NCBI GenBank assembly: GCA_009929095.1 | Contig: SABF01000023.1 | Location: 1 to 13,346, forward strand | DNA: 13,346 bases | Direction of reading: 5' to 3' | Source of the DNA: Erysipelotrichia bacterium | GTDB lineage: Bacteria; Bacillota_I; Bacilli_A; Erysipelotrichales; Erysipelotrichaceae | In this document: positions 1 through 7,936 of the stretch, piece by piece | Layout: each line of letters begins with the position of its first letter | How positions within the stretch are numbered: position 1 is the stretch's first letter | The notes under the pieces: generated by a model | Databases searched by the model: none | Told to the model about the DNA's origin: nothing | The model's input: only the letters and a program-made list of their open reading frames with translations | Made by a program: the position numbers and the translations under genes

Positions 1-2
1 AT

Positions 3-1457
3 ACCGCTTATTTAAACTTCGAAGCGGTAGACCAATGCTGCACCGTATATATGAATGGACTGCTGGCAGGCAGTCATGAAGGCGGCTATATTCCATTTTC
101 TCTGGATGTATCACATCTAATTAAGGAAGATAACGAGATTCTTGTTAAGGTTACAGATGATTCTGATAGTGGAATCTATGCCTATGGGAAACAGAAAATA
201 GATCACGGCGGCATGTGGTACACGCCAAGTTCCGGTATCTGGCAGACGGTATGGCTGGAAGAACTTCCGGAGCACGCGGTCCAGGATATCAAGATCAGCA
301 TTGATTTTGACCACGGGACTGTTTATGTACAGATGGATGGCACCTTCAGTCAGTCTGTGATTGCCATCTACGAAGGAAAAACACAGATCAGCAGTACAAT
401 GACCGGTGATAAGACATGCAGCATTGCTCTGGAGCATCCTCATCCCTGGACACCGGAAGATCCGTTTATCTATGATATGTACATCCGAACCGAAGATGAA
501 ACAGTGCATACATATTTCGGTATGCGCAAGTTTTCAAAAGCCAGAGATTCGCGGGGAATCATGAGATTTATGCTCAATAACAAACCGATATTTCTGACAG
601 GGCTTCTGGACCAGGGATATACGATTGATGGTCTGATGACTTACCCAACCAATGATGCCATGAAATATGACATTCTCAAGATGAAGAAGCTCGGCTTCAA
701 TATGATACGCAAACATGTCAAAGTTGAGAATCGCAGATGGTACGCGATGTGTGACCATTATGGCATGCTGGTTATGCAGGATATGCCCAATGGCGGTGGA
801 CCGTATGATATGAAGAGAGTGGCAGTATGGCCGACGCTGGGCATACGGAAGGCTTCAGATAAGGATTATGAAAAGAACGGACGCGGCAGTATTAAAGGCC
901 GTAAAGCATATTATATGGAACTGGATGGTATGCTGGACATGCTGTATAACAGTGTATCTGTTTTTGCCTGGGTGCCTTTCAATGAGGGCTGGGGGCAGTT
1001 TGATACAAAAGAGGCAGTGGAGAGAATCAGGAGCTATGATTCTACCAGACTGATTGATGCGGCCAGCGGCTGGTTTGAAACAGGAGAAGGAGACTTTGAC
1101 AGTCGTCACGTATACTTCCGGCATTTCCATGTTCCGGCGAAAAACGATGACAGAATTCTTCTGCTGTCGGAATTCGGCGGTTATTCTTTCCTTGATAAGA
1201 AACATAGTGAAGCAAAAGAATTGTATGGATATAAAAAGTTTACTGATCGTCTTCAATGGAGTGATGCAGTGCTGAAACTGTTTGATGCAGATGTTCTGCA
1301 GCATGTGAAAGAAGGACTGTCAGGATCTGTTTACACTCAGACAGCAGATATAGAAGATGAATGCAATGGGCTGATGACCGCTGATCGCCGATTGACTAAG
1401 ATTGACGAAAAACGCATGAGAATTATGAATCAGCGGATTAAGAGGAGTCTGAAATGA
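3..1457 (+). CDS. Glycoside hydrolase family 2 (beta-galactosidase/beta-glucuronidase type), 5' truncated by window edge
   Basis: This is the C-terminal part of a GH2 beta-glycosidase, which releases a terminal beta-linked sugar by a retaining mechanism. The frame is open from base 3; the first in-window Met (51) is internal, because the preceding residues (YLNFEAVDQ) already match the jelly-roll sugar-binding domain of GH2. Numbering from that Met, the order is sugar-binding domain (to about 70), immunoglobulin-like sandwich (about 75-160) and TIM barrel (about 165-468). The acid/base is E312 in VPFNEGWGQFD and the nucleophile is E374 in LLSEFGGYS; DQGYTIDGLMTYP and VMQDMPNGG are also typical. 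No catalytic residue is missing. The exact specificity cannot be told. The stop overlaps the hslO start (ATGA), so the two are probably co-transcribed although their functions are unrelated. Confidence 0.93.
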   Translation, partial: TAYLNFEAVDQCCTVYMNGLLAGSHEGGYIPFSLDVSHLIKEDNEILVKVTDDSDSGIYAYGKQKIDHGGMWYTPSSGIWQTVWLEELPEHAVQDIKISIDFDHGTVYVQMDGTFSQSVIAIYEGKTQISSTMTGDKTCSIALEHPHPWTPEDPFIYDMYIRTEDETVHTYFGMRKFSKARDSRGIMRFMLNNKPIFLTGLLDQGYTIDGLMTYPTNDAMKYDILKMKKLGFNMIRKHVKVENRRWYAMCDHYGMLVMQDMPNGGGPYDMKRVAVWPTLGIRKASDKDYEKNGRGSIKGRKAYYMELDGMLDMLYNSVSVFAWVPFNEGWGQFDTKEAVERIRSYDSTRLIDAASGWFETGEGDFDSRHVYFRHFHVPAKNDDRILLLSEFGGYSFLDKKHSEAKELYGYKKFTDRLQWSDAVLKLFDADVLQHVKEGLSGSVYTQTADIEDECNGLMTADRRLTKIDEKRMRIMNQRIKRSLK

Positions 1458-2356
1458 AAGATGAAATTGTAATTGCAGATGCACTGAATGGTGCGGTTCG
1501 AATCCATGCGGCTGTCACGACAGCAATGGTGGAACAAGCCAGATTGCTGAATGAAATGTATCCAACATCCTGCGCAGCGCTTGGAAGAGTAATGACAGCC
1601 AATGCACTGATGGCGAGTGACCTGAAAGATCCCAATGCCCGTATTACGGTTCGCATTGATGGAAAGGGACCGGTTGGCTCAATCCTTTCTCAGGCTGACG
1701 GAAGGGGAAATGTCAAAGGATTTACTGACAATCCGCAGGTATACCTGTTTCGCAATTCTGATGGGAAACTGGATGTTGGTCAGGCAGTTGGAAGAAATGG
1801 AACTCTGACGGTATCCAAGGATCTTGGACTCAGAGAGCCGTTTACCGGCGTGGTCAATCTGCAGACGGGAGAGATTGGCGATGATTTTGCATACTATTTT
1901 GCGGTGTCAGAACAGACACCATCAGTTGTTGGAGTTGGTGTGCTGGTGAATACGGATTACTCGGTCAAAGCGGCTGGCGGTATTTTCATTCAGCTGCTTC
2001 CCAATGCTGCAGAGGAAATCATCGAAGCAGCTGAAATGGCAGCAAAGACAATGCGTCCGGTATCTGCTTCTGTTGATCGAGGAATGAATGCAGAAGAAAT
2101 CATCAGAGAACTGTTTCCGGATGCGAATATTATGGATCATAGACCGGTACAGTGGAACTGCGACTGTTCCAAGGATCATTTCGCACGAGGCCTGGCATTG
2201 ATCCACGAGAAAGACCTCCTGGCAATGATTGAAGAGGATCATGGCTGTGAGACAGTATGCCAGTACTGCGGCAGAAAATATCAGTTTACCGAAGAAGAAC
2301 TAAAGGAAATTCTTCAGAGACATCAAAATGTGGAAAATCGGACCAGTATCGATTGA
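1454..2356 (+). CDS. hslO: Hsp33 redox-regulated molecular chaperone
   Basis: This is a cytoplasmic holdase chaperone that is switched on by oxidative unfolding when its zinc-binding cysteines form disulfides. The 300-residue length is normal for the family. The N-terminal domain (about 1-180) contains the family segments RIDGKGPVGSI and KGFTDNP. The C-terminal redox switch keeps all four zinc ligands: C236-x-C238 in WNCDCSK and C269-xx-C272 in CQYCG. C265, just before the second pair, and C40 are extra cysteines. The start is fixed by AGAGGAG at 1441-1447, six bases before the ATG, and by the four-base overlap with the upstream stop. The 3' end overlaps dusB by 29 nt. Confidence 0.96.
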   Translation: MKDEIVIADALNGAVRIHAAVTTAMVEQARLLNEMYPTSCAALGRVMTANALMASDLKDPNARITVRIDGKGPVGSILSQADGRGNVKGFTDNPQVYLFRNSDGKLDVGQAVGRNGTLTVSKDLGLREPFTGVVNLQTGEIGDDFAYYFAVSEQTPSVVGVGVLVNTDYSVKAAGGIFIQLLPNAAEEIIEAAEMAAKTMRPVSASVDRGMNAEEIIRELFPDANIMDHRPVQWNCDCSKDHFARGLALIHEKDLLAMIEEDHGCETVCQYCGRKYQFTEEELKEILQRHQNVENRTSID

Positions 2357-3299
2357 CAGCCAGATTGTGGCGGCACCGCTGGCAGGTGTCAGCAACCCCG
2401 TTTACCGGTCTCTGATGAGGCACAGCGGCTGCGGACTGGTGGTGTCTGAGATGATTTCGGATAAGGCACTGCATTACGAGAACGCAAGAACTCAAGATAT
2501 GTGCCGTACCGTATCGGATGAACATCCAGTCTCTTTACAGCTGTTCGGCGGTGATCCCGAGACAATGGGAGAAGCTGCAAGGTATCTGACAGAACACACA
2601 GACTGTGATCTGATTGACATCAACATGGGCTGCCCGGTAACTAAGGTGATCAAGGCCAATGCCGGTTCCTGGCTGATGGCTCATGAAGATACTGCGGTGG
2701 ATACAGCTAGAGCGGTAATTGCCAATACGGATCGGCCGGTGACTGTTAAGATGCGGGCTGGCTGGGATAAAGAACACATTAACTGTGTACAGCTTGCAAA
2801 GCGTCTGGAAGAGGCAGGTGTCGCAGCAATCACTGTCCATGGCCGAACCAAAGGACAGATGTATGAAGGACACTCGGATAATCGGTATATCAGAATGGTC
2901 AAGGAGGCAGTATCCATTCCGGTTATCGGCAATGGCGATATACGCACGGCGGAAGATGCCAGAAAGATGCTGCAGGAAACAGGCTGTGATGCTGTCATGA
3001 TCGGAAGAGGACTCCTTGGCCGCCCATATTTCGCAAAAGAAGCAGATGCAGCTTTGAAAGGCGAAGAATATTCAGAGCCGTCTTATGAAGAACGTCTGAA
3101 ATTGTGCATGGACTATGCAGTTAGATTGTGCGATTATGAAGGAGAAAAAAACGGCATGAAAATGATGCGTGGCATGGGTGCCTGGTATATTGCCGGCATG
3201 CCCTGCTCTGCACAGTGCAAGACGCGCATCTGTTCAGTAAATACTCTGGAAGATCTGCGGATCATATTGGAAGAATATCATCAGGAACTTCAAAGATAA
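2328..3299 (+). CDS. dusB: tRNA-dihydrouridine synthase (DusB type)
   Basis: This FMN-dependent TIM-barrel enzyme reduces uridine to dihydrouridine in the tRNA D-loop using NAD(P)H. At 323 residues it has the usual length. The N-terminus aligns with DusB from residue 1 (KIG...APLAGVSNPVYR), which supports this ATG although it lies inside hslO and lacks a strong ribosome binding site. Visible hallmarks are the catalytic cysteine C102 in NMGCPVTKVIK, K141 in VKMRAGW, H171 in VHGRTKGQMYEG, and the FMN phosphate loops GNGDI (201-205) and IGRGLLGRPY (225-234). The 29-nt overlap with hslO suggests translational coupling. The choice of DusB over other Dus subfamilies rests on overall resemblance. 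Confidence 0.94.
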   Translation: MWKIGPVSIDSQIVAAPLAGVSNPVYRSLMRHSGCGLVVSEMISDKALHYENARTQDMCRTVSDEHPVSLQLFGGDPETMGEAARYLTEHTDCDLIDINMGCPVTKVIKANAGSWLMAHEDTAVDTARAVIANTDRPVTVKMRAGWDKEHINCVQLAKRLEEAGVAAITVHGRTKGQMYEGHSDNRYIRMVKEAVSIPVIGNGDIRTAEDARKMLQETGCDAVMIGRGLLGRPYFAKEADAALKGEEYSEPSYEERLKLCMDYAVRLCDYEGEKNGMKMMRGMGAWYIAGMPCSAQCKTRICSVNTLEDLRIILEEYHQELQR

Positions 3300-3321
3300 C
3301 GATTGAAGGGAGTGAGGGATC

Positions 3322-4503
3322 ATGGAGAGTCTCTCAAATATGCTTAATATTTTCATTGCCTCCTATCTGATTTGTGATATCAGTCTTTTGATTATGCTGA
3401 TACCGATAATGAAGAAACTGACTTTTACAATTGGAACGGAGACAGAAATTCATTCCTATAGAAATATGCTGTACGCATTTGCTCTCTATGTCATCACTGA
3501 TATTCTATTTGTATTGCACGTTTATCGACTGGTTGACTGGAGTTATTTCGGAATATCGCTGAATGCAGCGTTGAATGAATCTGCACTTGCACTCATCTCC
3601 ATCTTCTGGCTGAGTTTTGTGGAAGCCCATCTTGGCTATACTGAATTTGAAAATCCCAGAAAGCGCATTCTTCTGCTTCTTCCCGCCGGTATTGAAATTG
3701 CCATGGCATTCGCATCCATCTTTACCCATTGGCTGTTTAATATAGACAGCATGAATGTCTACAGCCGCGGGCCGCTGTTTCTTCTGATATCAGCAATGGT
3801 TGCCTTCTATATGATTTATGCATCGGTACTTTCAGTGAAGAGTCGATGCAAAGCCAAGGACAGCACAGAACGGGAATCTGCCAATGCACTGCTGCTGTTT
3901 GTCATTTCACCATTTGTCGGCAATGTAGTTCAGGTGATTGTTCCTAATACACCGATCGTATGCATCAGCATGTTTATCAGCATCTACCTTGTATTTGTCA
4001 GCCTTCTGGCAATTCAGATCAATCATGATGCACTGACTAAGCTTAATAACCGCCGTCGTACAGAAAGGTATTTTGCAGGCGAAATATCTTCGGCTACACC
4101 AGAGAATCCGATCTGGGTATTCCTGGCAGATGTGAATTTCTTCAAAAAGATCAATGATAACTATGGACATACGGAAGGAGATCGTGCGCTGTGTCTGGTA
4201 GCTGATGCGCTGAGAGAAACAGCAGAGCATTACAGTGGATTTGCAGCACGGATCGGCGGTGATGAGTTTATTCTTTCTATCCCCGGCATCAAACTGAACA
4301 GTCCAGAAGAAGTGACTGAATATTTGAATGAATCATTGTTGAAGTACTGCAGACGCAGCAGTATCTGCTATGAACTTACGCTCTCTATAGGCTGGGCAAA
4401 CTGCATCGGTGCCAGCGAAACAATGGATGAGCTGATCCGCCGCGCAGATAAAATGCAGTATGAAGACAAGAAAGCAATTCATGAAAAAATAGGACGCAGT
4501 TAA
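3322..4503 (+). CDS. Membrane-anchored GGDEF diguanylate cyclase
   Basis: This protein is predicted to make cyclic di-GMP from two GTP at the membrane. Residues 1 to about 232 form six or seven hydrophobic segments (about 8-29, 48-69, 85-103, 115-137, 150-172, 187-206, 212-232) with no recognised sensory fold. The GGDEF domain begins at HDALTKLNNRR (235-245). It retains metal-binding D270 in LADVNFFKKIND, the substrate residues N278 and D287, and an intact RIGGDEF signature (310-316). The usual inhibitory I-site RxxD five residues before GGDEF is replaced by HYSG, so product inhibition at that site should be absent. AAGGGAG at 3306-3312 serves as ribosome binding site. It starts 22 nt after dusB, so it is probably in the same transcript. 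No EAL partner is in the window. Confidence 0.93.
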   Translation: MESLSNMLNIFIASYLICDISLLIMLIPIMKKLTFTIGTETEIHSYRNMLYAFALYVITDILFVLHVYRLVDWSYFGISLNAALNESALALISIFWLSFVEAHLGYTEFENPRKRILLLLPAGIEIAMAFASIFTHWLFNIDSMNVYSRGPLFLLISAMVAFYMIYASVLSVKSRCKAKDSTERESANALLLFVISPFVGNVVQVIVPNTPIVCISMFISIYLVFVSLLAIQINHDALTKLNNRRRTERYFAGEISSATPENPIWVFLADVNFFKKINDNYGHTEGDRALCLVADALRETAEHYSGFAARIGGDEFILSIPGIKLNSPEEVTEYLNESLLKYCRRSSICYELTLSIGWANCIGASETMDELIRRADKMQYEDKKAIHEKIGRS

Positions 4504-4538
4504 CAAACGAATACTTAGATGAAAGGAAGGATAAAGAA

Positions 4539-5615
4539 ATGGCACTGATCAAAAGGCTTTTGGTTCTTGGCACAGCAGCTGCGGCTGCGGCTGCATTGAC
4601 AGCAGTTCAAAAAATCAATACTGGAAAAAAAGAAGAAAAAAAGAATCACAAGGTAGATGAACTCTTGGGTATTGATATGCAGGTCAGCCCGCTGATTGGC
4701 GGTGTACGGCAGTATATTCGCATACATGGCAGAAATAAAAAGAATCCGATTCTGCTCTTGATTCATGGCGGTCCTGGCAATTCCACATCAGCAGTATCCT
4801 ATCAGTATGAAAGAGAATGGGATTCCATGTATACCGTGGTGACTTGGGACCAGCGAGGATGCGGTCTATCTGAAGCTTCTGAGGGTCCTTTGACGATCAA
4901 TGAATTTGTCAGTGATACAAAAGAAGTAGCGGAATATTTGAATCGTCTGCTTCCTGACTGTCGGATTGTTCTGTTTGGACAGAACTGGGGAACAGTTATT
5001 GGCGCATTGGCAGCGTTCCGCTATCCATCTCTGTTTGCGGCATACATTGGTGCTGGTCAGATAACGGATGTAACCTGTAATTCTGATACTGCGTTTCAGC
5101 ATGCCAAGGAATGTGCCGCAAGAGACGGCGATACAGACCTGCTGGAAGAACTGGAAAAGGACGAGCAGACCGAGGAAGTTAAATATCTGAGTCAAAGTTA
5201 TTCCGATGCTCAGATGAAGTATCACTTCTTAACTGTCAAATATCAGACAATGAATGATTATGCGATGATGATATTGAAGACTGCACTTCGCTGTCCGTAT
5301 CTTTCCATTACGGATTCTCTGAAGTCCTGTGCGTCAGGGTTCTCAAATGAGGGACAATATCTGGATTTTATGAAATCGGAAGAGTTTAAGTCCTTCAGAC
5401 TGAGCGATTATACAGAAGAGTACGAAATTCCGTTCATTCTTCTGGAAGGGGATCATGACTGGCAGACGCCATACCCGATAGCGAAAGAGTATTTCAAAAA
5501 GGTTAAAGCACCTTATAAGAAATGGGACACTCTGATTAACTGTGCTCATTTGGTGCAGTATGACAACATTGAACAGGTGACAGAGAATCTGAAAGATATC
5601 CGCGAAATCATTTGA
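4539..5615 (+). CDS. Membrane-anchored alpha/beta hydrolase, proline iminopeptidase-like, with the catalytic Ser replaced by Asn
   Basis: This is an alpha/beta-hydrolase-fold protein of the proline iminopeptidase / S33 type. An N-terminal hydrophobic, alanine-rich segment (about 4-22) followed by a lysine-rich stretch (KKEEKKNHK) looks like an uncleaved signal anchor. The oxyanion motif HGGPG (76-80) and TWDQRGCGLS (102-111) are intact. The nucleophile elbow, GxSxG in active relatives, reads GQNWG (147-151), so the serine is N149 (codon AAC at 4983-4985). The other triad members appear present: D307 in EGDHDWQTPY and H337 in CAHLVQYD. It may be a non-catalytic pseudoenzyme, carry an altered chemistry, or be a recent loss-of-function allele. 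AAAGGAAGG at 4522-4530 is a strong ribosome binding site. The gap to the GGDEF gene is 35 nt, so they are probably co-transcribed. Confidence 0.88.
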   Translation: MALIKRLLVLGTAAAAAAALTAVQKINTGKKEEKKNHKVDELLGIDMQVSPLIGGVRQYIRIHGRNKKNPILLLIHGGPGNSTSAVSYQYEREWDSMYTVVTWDQRGCGLSEASEGPLTINEFVSDTKEVAEYLNRLLPDCRIVLFGQNWGTVIGALAAFRYPSLFAAYIGAGQITDVTCNSDTAFQHAKECAARDGDTDLLEELEKDEQTEEVKYLSQSYSDAQMKYHFLTVKYQTMNDYAMMILKTALRCPYLSITDSLKSCASGFSNEGQYLDFMKSEEFKSFRLSDYTEEYEIPFILLEGDHDWQTPYPIAKEYFKKVKAPYKKWDTLINCAHLVQYDNIEQVTENLKDIREII

Positions 5616-5669
5616 CAGGAGTCTGACAAGAAAAGATAATTTTCGGTGTAAGGAAATGAGGCAGATGCG

Positions 5670-6329
5670 ATGTATAAGATTACAGATTTGTTTGATTTAA
5701 ATTATACACAGGCTAAAGAATATCTGAGTCAGTATGACTATCCGTGGGAAGCACTCGCAGGCATTAAGGAATTCATTATCAGACTGGGCAGTTCGCTCAG
5801 TCCTGATGAGTACACTGAAGTATCTCCGCAGGTGTGGGTGGCAAAAAGCGCAAAAGTGTTTCCGTCGGCATATCTTGGTGCACCATGCATTATCGGCAAG
5901 GATACTGAAGTGCGTCACTGTGCATTTATCCGCGGCAGTGCTCTGGTTGGTGAACACTGTGTCATCGGCAACTCCTGTGAACTGAAGAATGTCATTATCT
6001 TCGATCATGCGGAAGTTCCGCATTATAACTATGTGGGTGATTCCATTCTTGGCTATCATGCGCATATGGGGGCTGGATCCATTACCTCCAATATCAAATC
6101 TGATCGCAGGAATATTGTTGAACGACACGGCGATGAGAAAATTGATACGGGACTTAGAAAAATCGGTGCTATGCTTGGTGACTATTCCGAGATTGGCTGC
6201 AATACGGTTCTTAACCCGGGCACAATCGTCGGCCGCAGAACCAGCATATATCCAACATCCTGTGTCAGAGGTGAAATTGAACAGGACAGCATTTATAAAG
6301 ATAACAGTACGGTTGTTAAAAGAGATTAG
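5670..6329 (+). CDS. GlmU-like left-handed beta-helix acyltransferase, no nucleotidyltransferase domain
   Basis: This 219-residue hexapeptide-repeat protein resembles the acetyltransferase half of GlmU. After an alpha-helical start (1-45), imperfect hexapeptides run from about 50 to 205 (VWVAKSAKVFPSAYLG, CIIGKDTEV). The segment HYNYVGDSILG (118-128) followed by MGAGSITSN (133-141) matches the GlmU acceptor/acetyl-CoA region HLxYxGDAxIG...GAGTITCN, including a histidine and tyrosine at the active-site positions. The uridylyltransferase Rossmann domain is absent. It therefore probably acylates a sugar or sugar nucleotide, but the substrate is unknown. A weak ATGAGG at 5656-5661 lies eight bases before the ATG. 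It is the last gene of the string, 54 nt after the hydrolase, and a terminator follows within 10 nt. Confidence 0.85.
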   Translation: MYKITDLFDLNYTQAKEYLSQYDYPWEALAGIKEFIIRLGSSLSPDEYTEVSPQVWVAKSAKVFPSAYLGAPCIIGKDTEVRHCAFIRGSALVGEHCVIGNSCELKNVIIFDHAEVPHYNYVGDSILGYHAHMGAGSITSNIKSDRRNIVERHGDEKIDTGLRKIGAMLGDYSEIGCNTVLNPGTIVGRRTSIYPTSCVRGEIEQDSIYKDNSTVVKRD

Positions 6330-6335
6330 CATCTG

Positions 6336-6374
6336 AGCATCTATGCCAGTATACAATGGCGTTGATGCTTTTTT
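6336..6374 (+). terminator. Rho-independent terminator after the six-gene string
   Basis: A 13-bp stem is formed by AGCATCTATGCCA (6336-6348) and TGGCGTTGATGCT (6357-6369), with one mismatch and one G-U pair around an 8-nt loop, followed immediately by a run of six T (6369-6374). It starts seven bases after the stop of the acyltransferase gene. This marks the end of the plus-strand transcript and separates it from the degraded regulator genes. Confidence 0.88.
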
Positions 6375-6375
6375 A

Positions 6376-6406
6376 TATGGAAGGACCTTCCAGACCTGTC
6401 TATAAT
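6376..6406 (+). promoter_or_regulatory. Possible promoter remnant with a 13-bp palindrome ahead of the decayed regulator genes
   Basis: A perfect TATAAT lies at 6401-6406, directly after the upstream terminator. It is preceded by the perfect palindrome GGAAGGACCTTCC (6379-6391), where a -35 box would fall. No good TTGACA match is present (best is TGGAAG at 6378-6383, 17 bp away). This could be the old promoter/operator of the kinase gene. The stretch from 6407 to 6499 holds no feature I can support. Confidence 0.3.
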
Positions 6407-6499
6407 AGCTGCTGTAAGAAGTATTCATGCAGAGCAGCAATACCGAAAAGCATAAATATAAAGACGATTCAGGTCGGTCACAGAAAGATTGCAGATCAG

Positions 6500-7936
6500 A
6501 TGAGAGATAGTCAGGCATCCCAGACAATTCCTCTTCCAATCGAGTTTTCTGGAGAATACAGCCGTGATAATAAGACATGGCAGCCACTGTCCAAAGATGC
6601 GCATCTGAATGCACTGCATAACGATTTATATCTGCGCAGCCATTTCGGTTCAGTTCTTTCCGGCAAACTGGTCATGATGCACCTGGACCACATTTACTAT
6701 TCAATTTCTCTGAATGGAGAACCGGTTGCCGGGTATATTCCTCGGACTGCATTTGCTGAACCGGCTGTCTGCGGCAATGAATGGACAAGCTGGAATTTGG
6801 ATGATCTATCGGTTGATGATCTGGTTGAAATACACTTCAGCAATCCTCATACAGCAGGCAATGCATTGGCGCATTCGGAATTTCTGTTGTGCTGTTCAGT
6901 GTGGCTCTGGCAGCCAGTATGCAGAAAACACAGTTTATAAGACAGCTGTGGTATCTGGCATTGTTTGCAGTATCGGTGAGCATATGCATCATACTGGATA
7001 CATCAGATGTGACGCTGTGGAATCGAAGTATTGTTTTAACTCCTATGGGTCTCAGCTTGCCCGCATACTGGCGATATTCTTTATGATGTTATGCGATGCG
7101 GAACTGATGCACGGCAGAATACGCAGGACCTTATATGGAATTGCCATTGCGGACGGATTGCTTGATATTGGCTTGCTGGTGGCTGTGGGATATTCTTCCA
7201 AGTACCGCTCTGCGGCATGACTTCACTGTGGCTCACTGTTCAGCTGATAGTGCTATCTGTACTGCTGATCTGCATCATTGTTCAGATGATATACAAGCAG
7301 GAAAATAGACTGATAATTGTCCTTCCTCTGAACTTTTCAGCACTCTTTGAAGTGATCAATGCATGGACCGGCTGGTGGAGCAGAGGCCTGGATTTCAACA
7401 TCGTATTTATTTCTGTCTTTGCAGTTGTTCTGATCTGGTTTTTCAAGGATGTGCCGGCAAAGTATAAAGCGGCGGAGGTGGCTCATGAGATGGAACAGGA
7501 GCTAAGCAGCAATCGGATTGCCATTATGCTCAGCCAGATACAGCCGCATTTTCTCTACAATGCATTATCTGCAATCAGAGCGCTATACAAAACAGGCTGA
7601 ACAGGCGATTATTGAATTCACGGAATTTCTCCGAGGAAATATGGATTCTCTGACAGCAGACAAACCAGTTTCGTTTGAACAGGAACTTGAGCATACCAGA
7701 CATTATCTGACACTGGAATAGAAACGGTTTCCTGATAAACTGCATATTATATATGACATCGGGCCGACCTTGTTCCGAATGCCTACCCTGTCACTGCAGC
7801 CGATTGTGGAAAATGCAGTGCGCTATGGAGTCACCAAGCGGGTGGAGGGCGGAACAGTTACAATTTCTACAAGAGAAACAGACAGTTCATATTTAGTAAC
7901 TGTGACGGACGATGGGGTTGGCTATGATCCCGAATA
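6500..7936 (+). pseudogene. Degraded 7TM/LytS-type sensor histidine kinase (frameshifts, internal stop, 3' deletion)
   Basis: This is the remnant of a membrane histidine kinase. In frame 2 an extracellular domain is visible (PLPIEFSGEYS...WQPL, SHFGSVLSG, DDLVEIHFSNPH; to about 6870). Membrane segments continue in frame 1 (about 6871-7033), frame 3 (about 7038-7187) and frame 2 again (about 7190-7595). The phospho-acceptor H-box QIQPHFLYNAL is intact (His codon 7547-7549). The frame then moves to 3 near the AAAA at 7579-7582, giving EQAIIEFTEFLRGNMDSL. A TAG at 7719-7721 interrupts ...YLTLE/KRFPDKLHIIYDI. The N-box LQPIVENAVRYGV and G-box DDGVGYDP follow in the same frame. Shift points fall near short homopolymers (TTTT at 7034-7037, GGG near 7187-7189). 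The second ATP-binding glycine box and C-terminus are deleted at about 7937. Start and frameshift positions are approximate. At least four shifts plus a stop argue for decay rather than a single sequencing error. Confidence 0.88.

Noticed and set aside
855..1304. 149-codon minus-strand open frame within the GH2 gene
   Set aside because: It lies fully inside a gene with clear GH2 catalytic motifs, and its translation resembles no protein family; it is an antisense shadow.
6427..6510. Short frame from ATG 6427 as an intact N-terminus of the kinase
   Set aside because: It encodes 27 charged residues, then a stop, with no membrane segment or good ribosome binding site, so it does not supply the missing first transmembrane helix.
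5697..6614. 305-codon minus-strand open frame opposite the acyltransferase gene
   Set aside because: It is long, but its translation is rich in Cys, His and Ser with no domain pattern, and it spans the acyltransferase gene and the terminator on the other strand. The plus-strand protein has clear hexapeptide repeats.
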